Assembly (NCBI RefSeq): GCF_009769165.1
Contig: NZ_CP043476.1
Location: 2,301,001 to 2,365,000, forward strand
Reading direction: 5' to 3'
Source: Xanthomonas hyacinthi
Lineage (GTDB): Bacteria > Pseudomonadota > Gammaproteobacteria > Xanthomonadales > Xanthomonadaceae
Length of the DNA: 64,000 bases
Part shown: one piece after another, positions 57,881-64,000 of the stretch
How the letters are laid out: each line of letters begins with the position of its first letter
How positions within the stretch are numbered: position 1 is the first letter of the stretch
Notes under the pieces: model-generated
Databases searched by the model: none
Told to the model about the DNA's origin: nothing
What the model saw: the letters and a program-made list of their open reading frames with translations, nothing else
Program-made: the position numbers and the translations under genes

Positions 57881-58266
57881 TCGCGCAAGGCGGCAGGATC
57901 TCGGCCCGACCCGACGTCGGCTGCGCCGCTGCCCGGAACGCGGCGCCCTACGCGCGAACGCCTGCATCGCCGCGCGTCCGATCGCGCGATCGGTGCCATG
58001 GCACCCCGTTTTCTACGCAACTTCAGCGCCAGGGGCCAACGGCCACGGGGCTGCCGCGGCGTGGTCGTGCGCCGGAAATAATTAATTCATAGTTAAGAAT
58101 TAGATTCTGCCCCGACGCCACCGCCGATCACGGTCGGCTTCGGCCTCTGCGCGGCGCATCGCCGTGCTCGGAGCGCGCACCAAGCGAGTCCGCCGCAGCG
58201 TCGACCTGCTGCGGGCGCTCGTCCACCCGTGGCGCCACTTTTTTCGAACTGGGACAGCAGAGACTC
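57881..58266. other. 386-bp intergenic stretch before the glycerophosphodiesterase gene
   Basis: No gene supported. Near 58073-58107 it becomes sharply AT-rich (AATAATTAATTCATAGTTAA), the likely promoter of the following gene, with a ~160-bp leader. No clear riboswitch or Pho box was seen. Confidence 0.45.
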
Positions 58267-59370
58267 ATGAAAACCAACCTCGCACCACATCCATTGGCCC
58301 GCGCCTGCCGCGTGCTGGCGGCCCTGGCCATCCTCGCCGCCGTGCCGCAACTGGCGCTGGCCTCTTGCAGCGACAGCGCCGGCACCAAGATGAGCCGCAT
58401 CCTGTTCAAGAGCAGCGACGGCAATACCGTCGTGCTGGCGCATCGCGGTCTATGGGGCAGGTATTCGGGCATTGGCGACATGCCGGAGAACTCGCGCGGC
58501 GCGCTGCAGGCGGCCAACGACCAATGCATGGACGGCGTGGAACTGGACGTCAAGCTGACCAGCGATGGTGTGCCGGTGGTCCTGCACGACTACAACCTGG
58601 GCCGCGCCACCAACGTGTGGACCGCATTCCGCGGCGGCACCGAGTACAACCCGGGCAACAACACCGGCACCAACCCGGCGGTGGGCACGGTGCCGTGGTC
58701 CACGGTGAGCGGCCTGTTCCTGCTCACGCCCGACCGCCGCACCACCACCGGCTACCACGTGCCGCGTGTGGACGATCTGTTCGCCTACTACAAGCAGCAC
58801 AACCTGAAGACGCCGATGGTGTTCGACATCAAGGACGGCGCAACGCTGCGCGCGGTGGCCAAGGCCGCGAACGACGCGTTCTCGCTGGCGGTGAGCAGCT
58901 ATGTCGCGGCCAAGGTCAACGCGACGCTGTACCCGACCCGAGCGGCCTACAGAGCGGACAGCAACGGCGTCGTCGGCATTCCGGTGTTCACCACCAACAT
59001 GCTGACCAAGATCGACGTCGCCAACGCGATCTTGGCGTGGAGCGGCACCAACGAGGCGATCGAGATCAACGTCAAGCAGCTGGGCGGATTGCTGCAGAAG
59101 GATGCCGATGGCGTGCGCGAGGCCGGGATCCGCGTCGGCGTGTTTCAGGCGATTCCCGACGGCCCCGGTGGCGGGCAGTTCTACTTCAACACCGGCGTCT
59201 GCTGCTATCGCCTGTCGGATCTGTACTTCTCCTATTCCGGCGGCCGCGATACCGCGGACAACCGTGGCGACCTCAACTACATCGTCAATCAGCAGGCCTT
59301 CGACCTGATCACCACCGACGACCCGAAGGCTGCGATCGCCTACCTGCGCGCGCGCGGCAAGCACGACTGA
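58267..59370 (+). CDS. Periplasmic glycerophosphodiester phosphodiesterase
   Basis: 367 residues. Signal peptide ~1-32 (LAALAILAAVPQLALASC). The GDPD TIM barrel shows VVLAHRGLWGRYSG (HR), DMPENSRGALQAANDQ (E-N), DGVELDVKLTSDGVPVVLHD (ExD...H), MVFDIKDG and GTNEAIEINVKQ. These residues form the metal site and the general acid/base pair. It would split glycerophosphodiesters into glycerol-3-phosphate and alcohol. A family-specific insert (TAFRGGTEYNPGNNTGTNPA) and CCYRLSDLYFSY near the end suggest a substrate outside plain GlpQ. The PPIase follows 90 bp later. Confidence 0.88.
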   Translation: MKTNLAPHPLARACRVLAALAILAAVPQLALASCSDSAGTKMSRILFKSSDGNTVVLAHRGLWGRYSGIGDMPENSRGALQAANDQCMDGVELDVKLTSDGVPVVLHDYNLGRATNVWTAFRGGTEYNPGNNTGTNPAVGTVPWSTVSGLFLLTPDRRTTTGYHVPRVDDLFAYYKQHNLKTPMVFDIKDGATLRAVAKAANDAFSLAVSSYVAAKVNATLYPTRAAYRADSNGVVGIPVFTTNMLTKIDVANAILAWSGTNEAIEINVKQLGGLLQKDADGVREAGIRVGVFQAIPDGPGGGQFYFNTGVCCYRLSDLYFSYSGGRDTADNRGDLNYIVNQQAFDLITTDDPKAAIAYLRARGKHD

Positions 59371-59459
59371 GTCGCTGCGCCCGGCCGGCCCGGAGGGGCC
59401 GGCCGTTTCCGACGGCGGCGCGCCCGCGCCGTCCGCTACGCCCTTCCCAGGAATCGAAC

Positions 59460-60344
59460 ATGTCCCTTTCCCTTGCCAAGCGCGGCGCTGCCATCGCCTG
59501 TCTGCTTGCGGCCTGCCACATCGCCGCCGCGGCCGCCGCCGATGACCCCGACAGCGCGCGCGCCAGCGCCGATCCGGTGGTGTTGCGCCTTGGCGCCGCG
59601 CGCTTCACCGCCAGCGAATACCGCGCATTGGCCGGCGCCGCTGCGCCGACCGGCGCCGGCATCGACGACCCCGCCGCCGTGCGCCAGTTCGCCGACCGCC
59701 TGCTCTTGCTCGAGCAGGCCAGGCAGCAGCATCTCGAACGCGATCCCGTGGTGGCCGCGCGCCTGCGCCGGGCTGCCGACGCGATCCTGGCCGAGTCGGC
59801 GATGAGCGCGTCGGCCGAGCATGCGCACATCGACCAGGCGCAGTTGCAGCGACAGTTCCACGACCATCCCGGCGACTACGACGAATATCACCTGAGCCAC
59901 ATCTTCGTGGCCTTGCATCCGCAGGCCGCCGCGCGCCGCGGCCACGACCTGTCCGAGGCGCAGGCTCTGCAACGTGCCGAAGCGCTCAAGCGGCAACTCG
60001 ATGCCGGCGCCGATTTCGCGACGCTGGCGGTGCGCGAGTCCGACGACGGCGCCACCGTCGCGGACGGCGGGCAGCTGTCCGCCGCGTTCGGGCGCTATCT
60101 TGCCGATCCGTTCGTCGCACCGGTGCAGCAGCTGGCGGTGCATCAGGTGTCCGCGCCGGTGCGCGGTCCCGACGGCTACCACCTGATCCGGCTGGATGCC
60201 AAGACGCAGGCGCGCTTCGATGCGGTGCGCGGGCAGATCGAGGTGCAGCTGCGCGAACAGGCCGCGGCGCAGGCGCTGCAGCAGCTGCGCCAGGCCCATC
60301 CGCTGGCGTTCGACCGCGCGGCCTATGCCGCCGCGGTGCGCTGA
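59460..60344 (+). CDS. Periplasmic parvulin-type peptidyl-prolyl isomerase
   Basis: 294 residues from ATG 59460 (AGGA upstream). Signal peptide ~1-26 (GAAIACLLAACHIAAAAAAD). A SurA-like N-terminal helical region (RQFADRLLLLEQARQQHLER) precedes the rotamase domain: EYHLSHIFVALHPQAA, ALKRQLDAGADFATLAVRES, GGQLSAAFGRYLADPF and VSAPVRGPDGYHLIRLDAKT. It helps fold or chaperone exported proteins. The gene is followed closely by a broken ALDH fragment. Confidence 0.88.
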   Translation: MSLSLAKRGAAIACLLAACHIAAAAAADDPDSARASADPVVLRLGAARFTASEYRALAGAAAPTGAGIDDPAAVRQFADRLLLLEQARQQHLERDPVVAARLRRAADAILAESAMSASAEHAHIDQAQLQRQFHDHPGDYDEYHLSHIFVALHPQAAARRGHDLSEAQALQRAEALKRQLDAGADFATLAVRESDDGATVADGGQLSAAFGRYLADPFVAPVQQLAVHQVSAPVRGPDGYHLIRLDAKTQARFDAVRGQIEVQLREQAAAQALQQLRQAHPLAFDRAAYAAAVR

Positions 60345-60380
60345 GCTGGGCATGCACACGCGGGCCGGCGCACGGCCGCC

Positions 60381-60978
60381 GCCGGCCGCGAAGCGGCGCT
60401 GGTGCAGGCGTTGCGCGCCCAGGTGCTGGCGCGCTACGGCGACTTCGTACGGGCCGACGACTACACCCGCATCGTCAACGCGAGCCAGTACCGGCGCCTG
60501 CGCGGCTATCTGGACGACGCCCGCGCGCGCGGCCTGGAAGTCATCGAACTGGCCAGCGTCGAAGCCGGGCGCGCCGAGCGCGAACGCCTGATCGTGCCGA
60601 CCGTGGTGCTGCAGCCCGGCGACGACGCGCTGCTGATGCAGGAGGAGATCTTCGGCCCGATCCTGCCGCTGCGCAGCTACCGCACGCTGGACGAGGCGAT
60701 CGCGCTGGTCAACGGCCGCGACCGGCCGCTGGCGCTGTATCCCTTCAGCCACGACCGCGCGCAGGTGGAGGCGATCCTGCACGCCACCGTCGCCGGCGGC
60801 GTCACCGTCAACGACAGCCTGCTGCATTTCGCCGCCAACGCGCTGCCGTTCGGCGGCATCGGCCCCAGCGGCATGGGCGCCTACCACGGCCGCGCCGGCT
60901 TCGACGGCTTCAGCAAGGCGCTGCCGATTCTGTGGCAGTCGCGCCGGGCCGGCAGCGACTGGCTCAAGCCGCCGTACC
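60381..60978 (+). repeat. 598-bp direct duplication within ALDH, copy 2
   Basis: Second copy of 57245-57842. The two flank the glycerophosphodiesterase and PPIase genes in direct orientation, so recombination could delete or amplify those two genes. Confidence 0.93.
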
Positions 60979-61016
60979 GCCGCGTCCAGCGCATGATCGA
61001 TTTCCTGCTGCGCTAG
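60381..61016 (+). pseudogene. Aldehyde dehydrogenase, 3' fragment
   Basis: About 211 codons beginning at AGREAALVQALRAQVLARYG, just after the position of the catalytic Cys in the complete gene. It lacks the nucleotide-binding and catalytic parts. It matches 57245-57842 closely and then has its own end (YRRVQRMIDFLLR). It is a remnant of a second ALDH gene and donor or recipient of the duplicated segment. Confidence 0.87.
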
Positions 61017-61065
61017 CTAGTGGCGCCGTCGCCAGGTCGCGGCGATCCGGTCGGCCTTCGTGACG

Positions 61066-62070
61066 CTATCCGTATGCGTTCGCCGCCGTCGCCGTGCCCC
61101 ATACTTCGTCGGGACAATGGATCAGTCCGTCGACGTAGGTCACCGCCCGGGGGCGGTCGCGTGCCAGGAACGTCGGACCGTCGAGGTCGCGCAGGTCGCA
61201 GCGCTGCCCCAGCACGAAGGCGGGCGCCTGCGACCAGCTGGTGCCGGTCATGTTGCCGACCATCACCCCGAATCCCAGCCGCCGCGCCTGGCGCTCCATC
61301 GCCAGCGCGTGAGTGAGGCCGCCGCATTTGTCGAGCTTGATGTTGACGATGTCGACCAGGCCGACCAAGGCCTCCAGATCGCCGCAATCCTGGACGCTCT
61401 CGTCGGCGGCGATCGGAATCGCGCGATCGACACCGGCCAGGTCGCGATCGCGGCCGATGGCGAAGGGCTGCTCGATCAGCTGCACCTGGCAGGCCCGGAG
61501 CGTGGGCATGATCGCCTCCAGCGATTGCGGGGTGAAGCCGCGGTTGCCGTCCACGCCGATCCAGGCGTCGGGACGCGCCGCACGCACCGCTTGCACCCGC
61601 ACGCGGTCGTCCGCGTCGCCGGAGAGCTTGAGCTTGATCGCGCGGGCATGACGCATCGCCACCGCCTTGTCCGCCATCCTCGGTGCGGCGTCGATGCCGA
61701 TGGTGAAGACCGTCGGTAGCGGATCGGCCCGTTCCAGGCCCGCCAGCCGCCACACGGGCACGCCGGCGCGCGCGGCTTCCAGTTCCCACAGCGCCGCGTC
61801 GAGCGCGTTGCGCGCGCCGCAGGCCGGCAGCCGCCGCTGCAGTGCGGCGCGGTCGATTCCCGCCTCGATCTCCGCCTTCATCTCGCTCAGCTGGCGCAGC
61901 ATGCCGGCCGCGTCGTCGCCGCGGTAGTAGACGCCGCAGGCCTCGCCGCGCCCGCGCGCGCCCTCGGCCTCCAGCTCGACCACGACCAGCTCGGCGTGGG
62001 TGAAGGTCTGGCCAGAGATACGGAAGGGTTCGGTCATTTCCCAACGTTCGACACGGACGCTCAGCTTCAT
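61066..62070 (-). CDS. Dipeptide epimerase / acyl-amino-acid racemase (enolase superfamily)
   Basis: 334 residues. Capping domain up to ~120 (EAEGARGRGEACGVYYRGDD). The barrel has the muconate-lactonising subgroup catalytic set: KxK in AIKLKLSGDADD (~155), metal ligands Asp in WIGVDGNRGFTP (~184), Glu in QLIEQPFAI (~210) and Asp in IAADESVQD (~237), and the second Lys in VNIKLDKCGGL (~262). It inverts an alpha-carbon of a dipeptide or N-acyl amino acid, as in L-Ala-D/L-Glu epimerase. It is divergent from the PaiB-like gene. Confidence 0.87.
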   Translation of the reverse strand: MKLSVRVERWEMTEPFRISGQTFTHAELVVVELEAEGARGRGEACGVYYRGDDAAGMLRQLSEMKAEIEAGIDRAALQRRLPACGARNALDAALWELEAARAGVPVWRLAGLERADPLPTVFTIGIDAAPRMADKAVAMRHARAIKLKLSGDADDRVRVQAVRAARPDAWIGVDGNRGFTPQSLEAIMPTLRACQVQLIEQPFAIGRDRDLAGVDRAIPIAADESVQDCGDLEALVGLVDIVNIKLDKCGGLTHALAMERQARRLGFGVMVGNMTGTSWSQAPAFVLGQRCDLRDLDGPTFLARDRPRAVTYVDGLIHCPDEVWGTATAANAYG

Positions 62071-62259
62071 CGGATCACCTCCAGGGGGCGCCAGGGTGAC
62101 CGGGAGACGGCACTGGCACTTTGCAGTTGCGCCCTCCGTTTCGCCAATCGGCGCGCCGTATTGCTAAGCGCGTGGACGCGATCGGGAGTTAGCTGGCGTC
62201 ATGAACCACCCCGCGCACCGCTTTGCTTCCGTGCCGCCGGCCTGCGCCGGATCGCCGCC

Positions 62260-62868
62260 ATGACCGAGCGGTTCGGCCCCCGCTCGCCCGGCGACGCGCG
62301 CGCGCTGATCGAAGCGTTCCCGCTCGCATGGGTGGTGAGCGTGGACGCATCGGGCGAAGCGTTGTCCAGCCAGCTGCCGCTGCTGCCGCTGTCCGCCGAC
62401 GGCGGGGAGGTGACCGCGCTGCTGGGCCACATGGCGCGCGGCAATCCGCTGGTCGCCCGGCTGCGCGCGCTGCCCAGGGCCGCGGTGCTGTTTCAGGGCC
62501 CGGATGCGTATGCCTCTCCGAGTTGGTACGCCAACCGCGATTCGGCGCCGACCTGGCTCTACGCCAACGTCGCCTGCACGGTCGACATCGCCCTGCGCGA
62601 GGATCTGACCGACTACGCGCTGGAACGGCTGGTGGAGCGGATGGAGCGGGATCGTCCCGCGCGCTGGAACCTGGCCGAGATCGGCCATCGCTACCACCGC
62701 CTGCAGCCGCACGTGATCGGCTTCGTGGCCACGATCCGCCAGCTCCAGCCCCGCTTCAAGCTGGCGCAGGACGAGACGCCCGGGGTGGTGGGGAACACCA
62801 TCGACGCCCTAGGTTCGCACCCGATCGTGCCCTGGCTGCGCGCCTTCAACGCCGAGCGCATGGAGTGA
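62260..62868 (+). CDS. PaiB-like FMN-binding protein
   Basis: 202 residues from ATG 62260; the frame is open upstream without a good start. It fits the FMN-binding split-barrel of the PaiB family: LIEAFPLAWVVSVDASGEAL, LLGHMARGNPLVARLRALPR, AVLFQGPDAYASPSWYANRD (the S-P-x-W-Y flavin site) and VPTWLYANV-like PTWLYANVACTVDI. The C-terminal part (PHVIGFVATIRQLQPRFKLA) is usual. Called negative regulator in Bacillus, but the barrel suggests flavin or haem binding; the role here is open. Confidence 0.85.
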   Translation: MTERFGPRSPGDARALIEAFPLAWVVSVDASGEALSSQLPLLPLSADGGEVTALLGHMARGNPLVARLRALPRAAVLFQGPDAYASPSWYANRDSAPTWLYANVACTVDIALREDLTDYALERLVERMERDRPARWNLAEIGHRYHRLQPHVIGFVATIRQLQPRFKLAQDETPGVVGNTIDALGSHPIVPWLRAFNAERME

Positions 62869-62915
62869 GCCGGGGCGGCCGGCCAGCGGCATCTCGCCGC
62901 GGCTGCGCGGCCGCA

Positions 62916-63980
62916 TCAGGCGGGATCGGCTTCGTGCGGGTCAGGCGCCTTCCTGGCCCGGCCCGGCAGGTTGCGCACGCGCAGTTCGTCGTTGGCGACC
63001 TTGCGCATCTGGATCGGCGAGATGCCGAACGCGGTCTTGAACGCTCGGGTGAAGCTGGCGGCGTGCTCGTACCCCGTCTCCAGCGCGATTTCGATCATCG
63101 ACATGTTCGAGTCCCGGATCAGGTCCAGCGCCAATTCCATGCGCAGCTTGTCGCGGATGCGGCCGACCGTGTCGCCGTAGATCATGCGGAATCCCAGCTG
63201 CAGCCGGTGGCGGCTCATGCCGACCGCCTCGGCGATCTCGTGGACGCTGATCTGGCTGTCGATGTTGTCGCGGATCATCGCCATCGCCTGCTTCATCCGG
63301 CGATGGTCCTCGGCCTCGAAGCGGCCGCCGAACAGCTCGCTTTCCGGCTGGGACAACCCGAACAGGATGTAGCAGGCCAGTTCGAGCGCCTTGGCCGAGA
63401 TGAAGGCCTGCAGGAACGACCCGGTGAACGGTGGCGAGATCAGTTGATGCGCGGTCAGCGAAGCGAGCTCGGACAGCGGCACGTTGCGGCACGCATAGAC
63501 GCTTTCGCCGCGGATGTACGCGGCGAAAGAGGACGGCATGTCCGCGTCGGTCAGTCCGGTCAGGGCAAAGAACGACCCCCGCTCGATGTAGATGGTGACC
63601 CAGCGCAACTGGTCGCCCCGCTCGTAGACCGTCTCGAAGTGGCGGTCCGGGCCGTTGCCGTAGACCGTGCAGTAGCCGTCGGTGAGCTCGCCCTCCACGC
63701 TCAGCTCGTCGGTCAGCAGCACGTTGCCGTCGAGCACGGCCGACAGCGCCAGATAGTCGCCGGCGTTGTGGCGGCGCACGATGCGGCGTTTGGTCGTCAT
63801 CCGCACCAGGGCGACGCAGATGCCGTTGTGCAGGCGGTAGAACTCCCAGCCGCCGGTGGCGATGTCGCTGTCGTACTCGTGGTGGAAGCCGAGACCGTCG
63901 CAGATCGGCTGCAGCCATCCGTCGGTCACGCGCAGCGATTGGCCAGAAGCGTTCCTGGACTCTTCGAGCAGCCGGAGCAT
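62916..63980 (-). CDS. AraC-family transcriptional regulator
   Basis: 354 residues from ATG 63980, close to the window edge; a start further upstream cannot be ruled out. The N-terminal ~230 residues are a sensor region of unknown ligand (EYDSDIATGGWEFYRLHNGI). The C-terminal AraC domain (~240-335) has two helix-turn-helices: ISVHEIAEAVGMSRHRLQLG and MSMIEIALETGYEHAASFTR followed by AFKTAFGISPIQMRK. The architecture resembles PchR-like siderophore regulators. No target is evident in the window. Confidence 0.88.
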   Translation of the reverse strand: MLRLLEESRNASGQSLRVTDGWLQPICDGLGFHHEYDSDIATGGWEFYRLHNGICVALVRMTTKRRIVRRHNAGDYLALSAVLDGNVLLTDELSVEGELTDGYCTVYGNGPDRHFETVYERGDQLRWVTIYIERGSFFALTGLTDADMPSSFAAYIRGESVYACRNVPLSELASLTAHQLISPPFTGSFLQAFISAKALELACYILFGLSQPESELFGGRFEAEDHRRMKQAMAMIRDNIDSQISVHEIAEAVGMSRHRLQLGFRMIYGDTVGRIRDKLRMELALDLIRDSNMSMIEIALETGYEHAASFTRAFKTAFGISPIQMRKVANDELRVRNLPGRARKAPDPHEADPA

Positions 63981-64000
63981 GTCGCCTATGCCTCGGGACA

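Overview
The window is high-GC DNA from a member of the Lysobacteraceae (Xanthomonadaceae), most likely a Xanthomonas. The core genes point that way: TamB, acs with a CrbS/CrbR-type two-component system, DcaP porin, TonB receptor, S46 peptidase, and Xanthomonas-style intergenic repeats. The genus is inferred from family resemblance only.

Layout. 1-0.7 kb: 3' end of tamB. 1-20.8 kb: a mosaic Rhs/YD-repeat toxin island of lower and uneven GC. It begins with a split Rhs protein: an N-terminal part and a YD-repeat/FnIII part, each with its own signal peptide, separated by an IS30 element. A tandem array follows, in which one ~284-bp block (ribosome binding site, signal peptide and start of the Rhs core) occurs four times. 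Each copy is fused to a different C-terminal tip: an HNH nuclease, two tips I do not recognise, and a GIY-YIG/URI-like tip broken by a frameshift. Two further tips have lost their 5' ends: an HNH tip containing a 14-G tract, and an HExxH metallopeptidase. Most tips are followed at once by a small gene placed like an immunity gene (two DUF4265 proteins, a membrane protein, two lipoproteins, one unknown). Module joints are marked by a ~57-bp hairpin found three times, by IS1595 and RAYT debris, and by a 1.49-kb duplication.

15.2-26.8 kb: interleaved mobile-element genes. Two copies of an XRE regulator divergent from a P-loop ATPase gene each carry a different gene downstream of the regulator (DUF695-like or DUF6037-like). 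Then come a frameshifted tyrosine recombinase, a ParE-type toxin-antitoxin pair, and a complete IS1595 element.

27-64 kb: ordinary chromosome. It holds an S46 dipeptidyl-peptidase, gluconokinase, a sugar transporter fused by deletion to a GH94 remnant, a membrane AAA+ ATPase, a TPR-GGDEF protein and two sensor kinases. Next is a cluster of TPR-sulfotransferase, TonB receptor, Asp/Asn-hydroxylase-like protein and 2OG-Fe(II) oxygenase. Then come mntP with a yybP-ykoY riboswitch, and an acetate module (crbR, acs, DcaP porin, MHS transporter). The right end has yjjG, an aldehyde dehydrogenase plus a 3' fragment of a second one, a glycerophosphodiesterase, a parvulin-type PPIase, a dipeptide epimerase, a PaiB-like protein and an AraC regulator.

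How they work together. In the island, exported Rhs parts are expected to build or carry a shell that delivers interchangeable toxic tips, with cognate immunity genes alongside. In the chromosomal half, the SSS-linked hybrid kinase and its LuxR-type partner probably control acs and neighbouring uptake genes.
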